Part shown: in pieces, positions 1-7,312 of the stretch | Layout: each line of letters opens with the position of its first letter | Numbering within the stretch: the first letter of the stretch is position 1 | Assembly (NCBI GenBank): GCA_015486095.1 | Contig: WFSK01000153.1 | Span: 1-13,698 of the forward strand | Direction of reading: 5' to 3' | Length of the DNA stretch: 13,698 bases | From: Thermotogae bacterium | GTDB lineage: Bacteria > Thermotogota > Thermotogae > B3-G13 | Made by a program: the position numbers and the translations under genes | The notes under the pieces: model-generated | Databases searched by the model: none | What the model saw: the letters and a program-made list of their open reading frames with translations, nothing else | What the model was told of the DNA's origin: nothing

Positions 1-21
1 TCAGATGTGTATAAGAGACAG
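1..21 (+). other. Nextera/Tn5 adapter remnant (not genomic)
   Basis: Bases 3-21 are identical to the 19-bp hyperactive Tn5 mosaic end used in Nextera tagmentation (AGATGTGTATAAGAGACAG). The two bases before it (TC) match the next bases of the read-1 adapter. This is library adapter left on the end of the contig, not a natural transposon: no transposase or second end is present. Genomic sequence starts at base 22. The minus-strand permease reading frame happens to stay open through the adapter, so any C-terminal residues taken from bases 1-21 are artificial. Confidence 0.97.
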
Positions 22-892
22 CTATAAGAGTTATACACAGTACTATTATGAACAGGATAAATGCCGCGGCAGACGCTCTACCCATCCGAAGAGATTGAAA
101 TGCGATTTGATACATATATAACGATACGACCCATACACTTTCTGCGGGGGCATTTGTCGTCATTATATAAATGAGATCGAAGACTTGCCATGCCCCTAAT
201 AATCCTGTTATTATGGTAAAAAGCAAAGTTGGTCTTAACAAAGGAAGGGTTATGTACCAAAATCTTTTTATGGTATTTGCTCCATCTATTTTAGCAGCAT
301 CGTAGTATAACTCCGGAATTCCTTTTAGGCTTGCTGTGAAGATGAGAAGAGGTCCTCCTATTCCTGCCCACACCGTAGTGATCATCACTGAGAACAATGC
401 CAGAGATGGATCTGTAAGCCAATGGTGAGTTGGGATTCCAAAGTAACCCAGGATTGAGTTTAGAAGCCCCCTATTCGGATCATAAAGGTATCCCCAAACT
501 ATACCCAAAGCTACTTGAGGAGTGACGATGGGTGCGAAGAATATAAAACGCCAAACCACGGCATACTTGATGTTTAAAAGTATCACTGCTATGAGTAATG
601 CAATCGAAAGCGTTAAAAATACGGTGACAAAGGCATATATTACGCTATTAATAAGGGAGGCTTTAAAAAGATCATCGCGAGTAAAGAGGTAAATGTAATT
701 CTTAAAACCTACCCATGGTGCTGAAGAAAGAGGTCTCAACATATTCCAACGTTTAAAAGAAATGAGAAAAGAAAAAGTGACGGGAAATATGAAGAATATA
801 GAATAAAAAAGTAAAGCAGGGGAAATGAAAAAATATCCTGCAAATGTTTCTCTTCCTTTCATCGTTAATATGTTTGGATTTTTATTCTTCAT
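22..892 (-). CDS. Sugar ABC transporter permease, MalF/UgpA type (3' end missing)
   Basis: This is an inner-membrane permease subunit of a carbohydrate ABC importer. Translated by hand, it is open for 290 codons from the ATG at 892 to the adapter junction. After a short polar N-terminus there are hydrophobic segments near residues 19-45, 79-107, 113-133, 165-190, 220-245 and 277-290, the usual six-helix pattern. The cytoplasmic EAA loop that contacts the ATPase is clear at about residues 191-217 (G-I-P-E-L-Y-Y-D-A-A-K-I-D-G-A, then I-T-L-P). Family members are about 290-310 aa, so only the last few residues and the stop are lost. The start follows an AAGGGG ribosome site and lies 18 bp after the solute-binding protein stop. 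The partner permease (MalG type) should be just beyond the left edge. The substrate cannot be read from the permease. The family call is firm. Confidence 0.93.
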
Positions 893-910
893 TTCCCCTT
901 TTCATCTTTC

Positions 911-2203
911 TCAATAGTATTCTGATAAGATCTCGTTAATTTTTTCTGTGGCCTTTTCCAACGCTTGCTTTGCCGTTTCCTCTTCATGCCATGCTTTTAC
1001 TATCTCATTCATCAGAGTAGTCTTTATCTCTGCTCCTTGTATCACGTTCGGCTCTGGAATGGAATGCTTCAATTCTTCTACAAAAGTCTTGGTATATACA
1101 TCTTCTAATTGCTTTGGATGATTCTTTATATCTATTATCCTTGGTGGAATTGCTCCTATAGTCTCTGCCATCAGATCTCCGAGACGAGTGGTATTAGTCT
1201 TAGGTTGGATTTCGCTGCACAGCCAATAGAGAAACTTCCATGCTTGCTTTTTGTGTTTACTCGTACTATCTACTCCAGTAAACCAGGTATAGGATACGTT
1301 GGCAGGTTTATCTATATAGGGTATTGGTGCCACTCCTACGGTTTCAGCAAATTTATCACCAAAGGCTATTTTCAAACTACTCTCGTACCATGGTGCCATT
1401 ATGATCATTGCCACGGTTCCTTGAGCAAAGTTCCATACACTCGCAGATGGATCGGTCCCACCATTTTTGAAGAGCCTTAATTCTTCATTCAAAGCTTTAA
1501 TGGCTTCGGGACTGTTCAGTAAGCACTTTTTGTATCCTGGAGTGAACATTCTCCCTCCACAGCTGTAAAGGAATGATAGGTATGGATGAACGACTGCAGA
1601 ATCCCAACCTGCTAAGAATGCAAAACCATATTGTTTTACAACACCTTTACTATCTCTTTTCGTTAACTTCGGCGCCATTTTAACTAACTCATCCCAAGTT
1701 TTGGGTGGACTCGAATATCCTGCTTCTTTAAGTAGCTTTTTATTGTAGACTAAAGCATAATCATCCACTTCTATCGGAATACCCCATATAACGTTGTTTA
1801 TTGTGGCTCCCTTTATAGCAGTTTCAACATAATTTTTCTTCACATCTTCTACGATGTAACTGGGAGGGACACTCAAAATTCCTGAATCTACTAACTGGAC
1901 ACCCCACAAAGAATAAAGAAGATATATATCAGCACTTTCTCCAGACATATGAGTTATGAGTATTTTCTTGAGATATTCATCGAAAGGTATAGATTGTATT
2001 TCTATTTTCACATCTGGATTTAAACGCATATATTCTTCCACATACTGTTTTAAACCTTTGGAGACGAGCTTGCCACTCTTGTCATAGATTCCGTTTACTT
2101 GATAGTCTGACCAGTGGACTGCCATCACCAATTTAACACTACCCCATGCCAACATACCAATCACTATGGCTAACAAACTAATTAAAAATAAACGTCTGAT
2201 CAT
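911..2203 (-). CDS. Extracellular sugar-binding protein of ABC importer (family 1)
   Basis: This is the substrate-capturing subunit of the importer whose permease follows 18 bp downstream. The 430-aa product begins with M-I-R-R and a hydrophobic stretch to about residue 28 (ending V-M-A), a signal peptide or N-terminal anchor. There is no lipobox cysteine, so it is probably not a lipoprotein. The mature part has the MalE/UgpB-like fold pattern: N-terminal lobe with P-D-V-K-I-E-I and S-G-E-S-A-D-I-Y, then G-I-P-I-E-V-D-D-Y-A-L-V-Y-N-K near residues 141-155, then the W-D-E-L-V helix typical of sugar binders. Length is normal for the family. The ATG start follows a strong GAGGAGGG site. The gene comes 36 bp after the glycosidase, which suggests an oligosaccharide or glycoside ligand that is cut inside the cell. 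The exact ligand is unknown. Confidence 0.93.
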   Translation of the reverse strand: MIRRLFLISLLAIVIGMLAWGSVKLVMAVHWSDYQVNGIYDKSGKLVSKGLKQYVEEYMRLNPDVKIEIQSIPFDEYLKKILITHMSGESADIYLLYSLWGVQLVDSGILSVPPSYIVEDVKKNYVETAIKGATINNVIWGIPIEVDDYALVYNKKLLKEAGYSSPPKTWDELVKMAPKLTKRDSKGVVKQYGFAFLAGWDSAVVHPYLSFLYSCGGRMFTPGYKKCLLNSPEAIKALNEELRLFKNGGTDPSASVWNFAQGTVAMIIMAPWYESSLKIAFGDKFAETVGVAPIPYIDKPANVSYTWFTGVDSTSKHKKQAWKFLYWLCSEIQPKTNTTRLGDLMAETIGAIPPRIIDIKNHPKQLEDVYTKTFVEELKHSIPEPNVIQGAEIKTTLMNEIVKAWHEEETAKQALEKATEKINEILSEYY

Positions 2204-2239
2204 ACAAAACCCTCCTCAACACGAATTTTCAAAACTCTA

Positions 2240-4435
2240 TCAGGCATTCACGACTGCTACCCAGACTTCGTTAGGACTGAGAGACAATCTAAATGCTAAT
2301 TTGTCATTACTCTTGTCATATATCACCTCCTTCTCTTTATTTAAACCACGAACGATGTGATCCTTTGTGAGTTGAGTAAGATTAACCGTTGGAGATGAGG
2401 GGTAATCGTTATGGTTAAAAATGAACAAAAGTGTATCTTTGTTACTTTTCAGTAATCTAATTTCGACATTCTTAGCTCCTTGTACTTCCACTGTTCGTTT
2501 TACATCTGCCCATTTCAAAAAGCCCTTGAATACTTTTGCTACGTCTTCATCATGATACTTGTAATAAGAAGCCCCCAACAGAGTACCCGTCAGAATTGCT
2601 TCACCTTTCCCATATTTATTTACCACAATAGCAGGGTTACCATCAGAAAACTCTGCTACAACATTTCCAGTTGTGGGAGAAAAGGCTTCTTCATATTCAT
2701 AACCTTTAAGGTTGTCCTCAAGGGAGAGAAAGGGAAAAGAAGGATCCATATTCACTATTTTTAGAGATATGTTATCAGTTTGACGTACCCATCTTTCTTT
2801 ACAGCCAAATACTTCATCTAACCCAAAACCAGGGATCATATCCGAACAGACACCCCTATTATCTGACCATCCGGGTCTGAATTCAGCTACCAATCTTCCT
2901 CCTTTGTAAACAAATTCCCTCAGTTTAGAAGCTATTTCTTTACTCATCATTATGGAGAGCGGGAGATAAATGAGTTTATAATCATCTATCTTCCCCTCGA
3001 TCAGATCATTTACGTGGAGGAAATCAGTTTGCACATTTTCTTCGAATAATGCTTGATAGATACCTATGAGTGAGGCTCTGAATAGATCTTTAGCCTTAAA
3101 TGTTGCCCTTAAACATGTAGCCATCATATAAGAGTATATGTTGTAAAATATCGCAACTTGTGATCTATATGGTTTTGCATCAAGAAACAAAGTTCGGTTT
3201 TGAGAGATAGTTCTTGCAACCCCGCCAGCAGTTTTTGCTCTATCAGTTATGCTACCATCCATGTTAGCGAGACCAAATCCAGATATCTCATATCCGCAAC
3301 TCATGGGATACCATGCGTAATAGTTTAATCCCTTGGCATTGCGTGCCACAGCCGTCCATGCCCATAATTCGATATCATTTGCAGTTACAGGTTCTCCAAA
3401 ATTAAATCCTGTAACTCCGTGTCCTCCCTGAAGTTCACCTATCCAAAAATCTTTACCGTTTGAATTAGCGGCACAACGCGTGGCATCTATAGCAGTTCCT
3501 CTCTCTGCAGGAGTAAGAGGCATCATCCCCCCTGTATGCTTGGGGTAGAATGATGTTCCCCACAGATCGATTTCCTTTGCCATCATCCAATCATCAGGGC
3601 TCCCATAACCACTCATAGGATTTGTATATACCGAGGATATGTCTGAATGACTCGATATAGGATGTGTAGGATCAGCATCTTTTATAGTTTTGTATCTCCA
3701 ACGAAGGTCTTCTCGTAATTTATCTACATTAAACATTTGCCAGTCCAAAAGATCCCTGTAAGTAGATAACGTTACATATCTCGGGGGTTGTACTTCTTCC
3801 CAATCACTGTATGTTCTATACCATGCTATATTCAGATCATTGATATCGTGATACTTATTCTTAAGCCATCTTCTAAAACGTTCCTTACTATATTTGCAAT
3901 AACAAAACCAAACTGGATTGAGAAGATAATCCAACCATGACCATTGAACAACGTGGGGTTCACTCCATACATCCCAAGCGTAGAAGGCTTTATAGTCTTT
4001 AACATGAGAAGCGAGTGATATAAGAAATTTTTCTGCTTCTTTTCTAACACCAGGATTATCTAGACAGAATCCTGGTGATGCCTGGGAGTGTACTTCATCA
4101 TTACCCTGAGAAACGAATCTTGCATCAGGATAGGTATTTATCAGCCAATTCGGTGCTGAATCAGTATATATTTGGATAATTACTTTTAATCCTTCTTTTT
4201 CCGCTAAGCTGAGGATATCATCTAATGTCTCAAAATTCCAAGTATCCCTCTCCGGTTCAGCACTAGCCCAATCTACCCAGGTTCTAATGGTGTTGAAACC
4301 AAGGCTCTTTATGGTTTCAATATCCTTCTTCGCCATGATGCTATTTTCTGCCTTGAATCTTGGTGTCATAGGCGCACGTGCTTTACCTTCACCATACCAT
4401 ACTGAAATCGGAAAAAAATCCTTTATCTCCTTCAT
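2240..4435 (-). CDS. GH42-type beta-galactosidase-like glycoside hydrolase
   Basis: This is a predicted cytoplasmic retaining glycosidase of clan GH-A, 731 aa. The start chosen is the ATG at 4435, which overlaps the stop of the SIS gene as ATGA; the frame stays open 67 codons further upstream, but that part only shadows the SIS gene. The TIM barrel spans about residues 1-410. The likely acid/base is E159 (V-W-S-E-P-H) and the likely nucleophile E334 (W-I-G-E-L-Q-G-G). The K-Y-S-K-E-R-F-R-R-W-L-K-N-K-Y helix near 181-195 is typical of GH42. A Rossmann-like trimerisation domain follows (about 424-620), then a small beta domain with the C-terminus. There is no signal peptide, so it should act on imported sugar. 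Oddity: the residue before the acid/base is Ser, where clan GH-A almost always has Asn. Substrate may therefore differ from lactose-type galactosides. Confidence 0.85.
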   Translation of the reverse strand: MKEIKDFFPISVWYGEGKARAPMTPRFKAENSIMAKKDIETIKSLGFNTIRTWVDWASAEPERDTWNFETLDDILSLAEKEGLKVIIQIYTDSAPNWLINTYPDARFVSQGNDEVHSQASPGFCLDNPGVRKEAEKFLISLASHVKDYKAFYAWDVWSEPHVVQWSWLDYLLNPVWFCYCKYSKERFRRWLKNKYHDINDLNIAWYRTYSDWEEVQPPRYVTLSTYRDLLDWQMFNVDKLREDLRWRYKTIKDADPTHPISSHSDISSVYTNPMSGYGSPDDWMMAKEIDLWGTSFYPKHTGGMMPLTPAERGTAIDATRCAANSNGKDFWIGELQGGHGVTGFNFGEPVTANDIELWAWTAVARNAKGLNYYAWYPMSCGYEISGFGLANMDGSITDRAKTAGGVARTISQNRTLFLDAKPYRSQVAIFYNIYSYMMATCLRATFKAKDLFRASLIGIYQALFEENVQTDFLHVNDLIEGKIDDYKLIYLPLSIMMSKEIASKLREFVYKGGRLVAEFRPGWSDNRGVCSDMIPGFGLDEVFGCKERWVRQTDNISLKIVNMDPSFPFLSLEDNLKGYEYEEAFSPTTGNVVAEFSDGNPAIVVNKYGKGEAILTGTLLGASYYKYHDEDVAKVFKGFLKWADVKRTVEVQGAKNVEIRLLKSNKDTLLFIFNHNDYPSSPTVNLTQLTKDHIVRGLNKEKEVIYDKSNDKLAFRLSLSPNEVWVAVVNA

Positions 4436-5223
4436 AATATTGCCCCTTTCTGGGCATGTTGAGCTAATATATATGAATATTTGGCAAATATTTCCCTGTT
4501 GTGTGATGGCGGTATCTCTGTGATATTTGGTGAGACGAATACATTCAATTTCTCTCCCATTTCTAATAACTCTCCGGCAACTTGAGCCATGAGTAACTGT
4601 AAGATCGTAATTATCGCAATAGTAGTAGAAGGACATATCTTTTCAGAAAGCCCATCTATCTTCACAACAGCATCTTCAGAAGGTGCACAATTATCGATCA
4701 CGATATCGGCAACATCCGATAACTTCTTTCCAGTCGAATGCGTAGCTTTTGATATTCTCTGATTCTCCATAGAAGTAACAGCAATGACTGAAAGTCCATG
4801 ATCCTTAGCATACATTGCACTTTCTACTGGTGCGGCATTTAAACCACCATGGGAAAAAACAAGGAGTACATCGTCAGACTTCATATCTTGCTCATCTAAA
4901 AAGTTTTCTATGTACCCTTCTACTCGCTCTAACCATAAAAGGTCCTTTACACCTCCTGCTCCTATCACGGTAAACCACAGCAATCTTGGATTTAGCAGTG
5001 GATGAAATCCGCCTTTAGATGCAACAAAGCTTCCGTACCGCGGAAAGACCTCCATAACAGGAATTGCTGAATGTGCGCTACCAAAAACATGGACTAAATT
5101 ACCATTGTGAATGGAGATCGCCATAAGTCTTGCAGCTTTCTCTATATTTTCTGCCTGTGTGTTATGGATCCTTTCTAGGATATCATTGATCGCTTTAAAA
5201 TACTTTTCTCCAAATACCATCAT
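4432..5223 (-). CDS. SIS-domain sugar isomerase-like protein (UPF0309 type)
   Basis: This is a 263-aa single SIS (sugar isomerase) domain protein resembling the UPF0309 group annotated as 'sugar isomerase domain-containing protein'. Visible SIS features are the first phosphosugar-binding loop H-V-F-G-S-A-H-S (about residues 45-52), the second loop V-F-S-H-G-G-L-N-A-A-P-V-E (122-134), I-A-V-T-S at 147-151, and C-P-S-T-T near 197. Such domains bind sugar phosphates and can act as isomerases, deaminases or MurQ-like etherases; no specific reaction is proven for this group. The start M-M follows AAGGGGTGA, 3 bp after the ROK kinase stop, and the end overlaps the glycosidase by ATGA, so the three genes are probably translated together. 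It probably handles the sugar phosphate made by the neighbouring kinase. The specific role is inferred from context. Confidence 0.85.
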   Translation of the reverse strand: MMVFGEKYFKAINDILERIHNTQAENIEKAARLMAISIHNGNLVHVFGSAHSAIPVMEVFPRYGSFVASKGGFHPLLNPRLLWFTVIGAGGVKDLLWLERVEGYIENFLDEQDMKSDDVLLVFSHGGLNAAPVESAMYAKDHGLSVIAVTSMENQRISKATHSTGKKLSDVADIVIDNCAPSEDAVVKIDGLSEKICPSTTIAIITILQLLMAQVAGELLEMGEKLNVFVSPNITEIPPSHNREIFAKYSYILAQHAQKGAIL

Positions 5224-5226
5224 TGT

Positions 5227-6102
5227 TCATCTCACCCCTTCAAATACTATTTTTGCAATACCTAATATCCCTGCATCGTTACCCAGAGTCGATGGTGTTA
5301 CGTATAAATGTTTTATTGACAATGGATGTGCCCATTTTTCTAACGCTTTCTTCACTTGAGGTTCAAGAAACTTCCACAAGTTTGCAACACCTCCCCCTAC
5401 CACAACGATCTCTGGATTCAGAATACTTACGATATCAGCAATCCCAATACCTATTTCTTCAGCAACTTTTTCAATGGTTTTTAAGACCAGAGGATCGCCA
5501 TTCTCTGCCCGTGATGATATTAATAAAGGATCGAGATTTAATTCTCGAAATATCGATGGTCCAGCAGCCCTATATTCGAAACATCCTATTTCTCCATATT
5601 CTTGTCGATAATTCCTATCTGTTACCAACCATCCAACACTGCCAGCAATTCCCTCAGAACCGCTATAGACTTTCCCATCTATCATCAAACCGGCACCTAT
5701 ACCGGTTCCTATTATTAGGAAAACTACATCTTTGTATCCCTTAGCAATTCCTAACCACTTTTCTCCGACCAGCATAGCATTTCTATCACTTTCGATGAAT
5801 ACTGGAATGCTGGGGAAATGCTGATATAAGATCTTAGAGAGTGGAAAATCCTTCCAACCTGGCAGATTTGGAGCCCAGACGTTTCCCGAAGGCTTTACTA
5901 CCCCAGGAATAGCTATTCCAATGCCAATAATATCAGTTAAGTTAAACTCTTCGATAAGATCACAGATCTGTTCGATAATTCGATGTGATGAATTTCTATT
6001 GATTTTTTCCTCGTGACGTTCGAGAATCTTTCCATCATCTTTTACAATTCCGGCACGTATGTTCGTACCGCCAAGATCGATGCCTAAGATAGCATTTTTC
6101 AC
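5227..6102 (-). CDS. ROK-family sugar kinase
   Basis: This 291-aa protein of the ROK family (glucokinase, N-acetylglucosamine or fructokinase type) probably phosphorylates a hexose released by the glycosidase. It has the N-terminal phosphate loop G-I-D-L-G-G-T-N-I-R (7-16), a catalytic Asp at D106 (E-S-D-R-N-A), the I-G-T-G-I-G-A-G loop (131-138) and a C-terminal V-V-G-G-G-V-A nucleotide segment. There is no N-terminal DNA-binding domain, so it is a kinase rather than a ROK repressor. The usual zinc site (His plus C-x-C-G-x-x-G-C-x-E) is mostly lost: the His position is W158 and only G-C174-F-E176 of the cysteine motif remains. The start is a GTG behind GAGGTGA, 4 bp after the repressor stop. 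Sugar specificity cannot be assigned. Confidence 0.9.
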   Translation of the reverse strand: MKNAILGIDLGGTNIRAGIVKDDGKILERHEEKINRNSSHRIIEQICDLIEEFNLTDIIGIGIAIPGVVKPSGNVWAPNLPGWKDFPLSKILYQHFPSIPVFIESDRNAMLVGEKWLGIAKGYKDVVFLIIGTGIGAGLMIDGKVYSGSEGIAGSVGWLVTDRNYRQEYGEIGCFEYRAAGPSIFRELNLDPLLISSRAENGDPLVLKTIEKVAEEIGIGIADIVSILNPEIVVVGGGVANLWKFLEPQVKKALEKWAHPLSIKHLYVTPSTLGNDAGILGIAKIVFEGVR

Positions 6103-6106
6103 CTGT

Positions 6107-6877
6107 TCACCTCAAAGTCCTGTTTACTTCAATACCTTTTCGGACAAGGTTGATCGACACACTGTACCTATCTCCCCGCATTATCGATTCCACAAATTCT
6201 ATCGGCTTACCATTCATCAAGAACGCGGTACGTTCTACCATAAAACCAACTGCAGGATAGTTTAGATGCAATAATTTAGATGTACGTTTATCTAAAAGGA
6301 TTGCGGAATATCTTTCTATTGCACTTACTATCTTCAATTGATATCTATTTTCTAATAATTTGTAAAGAGATCCAGAAAGGTCTGATTCTGTTAAATCGGG
6401 AACGAATTTCTCTGGAATATAGCAACTCTGTATACCCATTGGCTCATCATTTGCAAATCTCAATCTTTGGACAAACGTTACTTCACTTCTAAGTGGTATT
6501 TTTAAGACCTTTGCTATTCGCTCATTTGCTTTGACCCTTCCGAGGTGTAGAACCTTTGAACCAGCTCTCATTCCCCTCTTTGCCATTTCCTCTGTAAACG
6601 ATGTAAGTTCAGTAGGTCCCTTCTCTATCTTGGGATTTGCAACAAAGGTTCCCTTACCCTGTTGACGCGTGAGAATTCCTTCAATGGTAAGAGCATTTAA
6701 AGCTTGTCTGACAGTAGTTATCGAGATGTTGTAAAGATCGGCAAATTCTTTCTCGGTTGGGATCTTTTCTCCTATCTTCCATTCTCCATTCTCGATCTTT
6801 TCTCGAAGTATTACCTTGAATTGGTGATATAATGGAATAGGACTGTTTTTATCAAGATATCTGTCGATCGTCTTCAA
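6107..6877 (-). CDS. GntR-family (HutC/UTRA) transcriptional repressor
   Basis: This is a cytoplasmic transcription factor of about 256 aa. It has an N-terminal winged helix-turn-helix (about residues 12-80, with I-P-L-Y-H-Q, the E-K-I-P-T-E-K-E-F-A helix, T-V-R-Q-A-L recognition helix and Q-Q-G-K-G-T-F-V wing). A UTRA effector domain follows (about 93-250) of the kind that binds a sugar phosphate or related metabolite. Two TTG codons could start it. The one at 6883 leaves only 1 base after AGGAGG, while the one at 6877 leaves 7, so 6877 is preferred; no ATG or GTG is nearby. It is the first gene of the left operon and lies under a promoter covered by two palindromes, so it most likely represses itself and the kinase, SIS, glycosidase and transporter genes. 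NagR/YvoA-like ligands are possible but unproven. Confidence 0.93.
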   Translation of the reverse strand: MKTIDRYLDKNSPIPLYHQFKVILREKIENGEWKIGEKIPTEKEFADLYNISITTVRQALNALTIEGILTRQQGKGTFVANPKIEKGPTELTSFTEEMAKRGMRAGSKVLHLGRVKANERIAKVLKIPLRSEVTFVQRLRFANDEPMGIQSCYIPEKFVPDLTESDLSGSLYKLLENRYQLKIVSAIERYSAILLDKRTSKLLHLNYPAVGFMVERTAFLMNGKPIEFVESIMRGDRYSVSINLVRKGIEVNRTLR

Positions 6878-6884
6878 TTTCAAG

Positions 6885-6890
6885 CCTCCT
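6885..6890 (-). promoter_or_regulatory. Shine-Dalgarno AGGAGG deciding the GntR start
   Basis: A perfect AGGAGG on the minus strand lies 7 bases before the TTG at 6877 but only 1 base before the TTG at 6883. Spacing therefore favours the inner TTG as the real initiation codon. Confidence 0.75.
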
Positions 6891-6934
6891 TATCGTTTGG
6901 TTTGATTGTGTCTTAACGAATCATTTATAATGCC

Positions 6935-6948
6935 ATGATTACAATGAT
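6935..6948. promoter_or_regulatory. Operator O2 (14-bp near-palindrome over the start site)
   Basis: ATGATTACAATGAT differs from O1 at one position, so 5 of 6 arm pairs match. It starts directly next to the -10 box and covers the expected transcription start. Its centre is 24 bp from that of O1, a little over two helical turns, which would place two repressor dimers on the same face of the DNA. Confidence 0.68.
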
Positions 6949-6977
6949 ATATTATCATATCATTACAATGATGTCAA
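6949..6977 (-). promoter_or_regulatory. Sigma70-type promoter of the gntR-ROK-SIS-GH42-ABC operon
   Basis: On the minus strand, a perfect -35 box TTGACA (6977-6972) is followed after 17 bases by TAATAT (6954-6949), which serves as a -10 box. Transcription would start near 6942-6940, giving a short leader before the GntR ribosome site. It is the only strong promoter-like pair I found in the gap and is overlapped by the two operators. No other promoter is apparent in the left operon, whose genes are separated by at most 36 bp. Confidence 0.75.
6959..6972. promoter_or_regulatory. Operator O1 (14-bp palindrome in the promoter spacer)
   Basis: ATCATTACAATGAT is a perfect 6+6 inverted repeat with a 2-base centre. 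It fills most of the space between the -35 and -10 boxes and touches the last base of the -35 box. A dimeric repressor bound here would block RNA polymerase. The adjacent GntR protein is the obvious candidate (inference). Confidence 0.72.
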
Positions 6978-7056
6978 GACCACAAAATAGAGATGATTGT
7001 AAAAAGTAGTGAAGTGTAAAGCAGAAAAGCGGATCTCTGATGTAAGGGTGTTTGTT

Positions 7057-7114
7057 CACATCGATACCGCACATTACCAAACTCCATGAGATGGAGGGTA
7101 TATCTCGATGTGCG
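7057..7114. other. Imperfect long hairpin with two alternative stems
   Basis: CGCACAT (7068-7074) pairs with ATGTGCG (7108-7114). Inside it TACC (7075-7078) pairs with GGTA (7097-7100), and CTCCAT (7082-7087) pairs with ATGGAG (7091-7096) around a GAG loop. The same 3' arm can instead pair with CACATCGA (7057-7064) through TCGATGTG (7105-7112). The two outer stems exclude each other. No U-run follows on either strand, so it is not a simple terminator. Confidence 0.5.
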
Positions 7115-7152
7115 AGTATTGTAAGTGGTTGTGAAGACAAAGGAAGGTATTA

Positions 7153-7186
7153 CGTCAGTGAGAAACAGGAGGTTTCGAATGTGACG
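7153..7186. other. Second imperfect hairpin
   Basis: CGTCA (7153-7157) pairs with TGACG (7182-7186), and GAAAC (7162-7166) pairs with GTTTC (7172-7176) around a 5-base loop, with a mismatched internal segment between the stems. It lies 39 bp from the first hairpin. It could be part of a folded 3' untranslated RNA of the PFK transcript, or chance. Confidence 0.3.
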
Positions 7187-7196
7187 GCGTGCAGTG

Positions 7197-7244
7197 TCAA
7201 CACCGATTTAAAATGCCCAAAACACCAATCAGAACTTTCTTCAC
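7197..7244 (-). other. 15-codon ORF behind a strong ribosome site (leader peptide or gene remnant)
   Basis: A GAGGAGGG site (7258-7251) is followed after 6 bases by GTG and the short frame M-K-K-V-L-I-G-V-L-G-I-L-N-R-C, then TGA. The N-terminus looks like that of an ordinary protein start, but the frame ends at once and no continuation in the other frames resembles a family I know. It may be a decayed gene or a leader peptide. Confidence 0.25.
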
Positions 7245-7312
7245 GCTAATCCCTCCTCAAAAAATTTTTTATGGATACACGAAAACCTACAAGATCACCG
7301 ATGCCCTCTCTA

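Larger units (their letters stand above)
6978..7312. other. Intergenic region between PFK gene and repressor promoter, no convincing gene
   Basis: This is about 335 bp with no ORF I can assign to a family in any frame. It holds two orphan SD sequences on the minus strand (within 7310-7320 and at 7251-7258), a 15-codon GTG ORF, an A6T6 palindrome (7259-7270) and two imperfect hairpins (7057-7114 and 7153-7186). I see no classical terminator with a U-run behind the PFK gene. The longest open frames here (minus 7140-6955, plus 7052-7249) run over the promoter or lack a ribosome site and look non-coding. Confidence 0.7.

Noticed and set aside
1..21. Natural Tn5/IS50 transposon end
   Set aside because: The sequence is the engineered mosaic end plus adapter bases, at the very tip of the contig, with no IS50 sequence nearby.
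78..260. 60-codon minus-strand ORF at the left end
   Set aside because: It lies in a different frame from the permease, which translates cleanly through the same bases with the conserved EAA loop.
4436..4636. 67-residue N-terminal extension of the GH42 protein
   Set aside because: It overlaps the SIS gene in another frame, has no family resemblance, and the ATGA junction offers a clear start at 4435.
6955..7140. 61-codon minus-strand ORF over the promoter
   Set aside because: It runs through the -35 box and operator O1, has no good ribosome site and resembles no family.
7052..7249. 65-codon plus-strand ORF in the gap
   Set aside because: It starts at a TTG without a ribosome site, spans both hairpins, and would be the only plus-strand gene.
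7259..7270. A6T6 tract as a rho-independent terminator of the PFK operon
   Set aside because: No G+C-rich stem stands directly before the T-run on the minus strand; it is only a short self-complementary AT tract.
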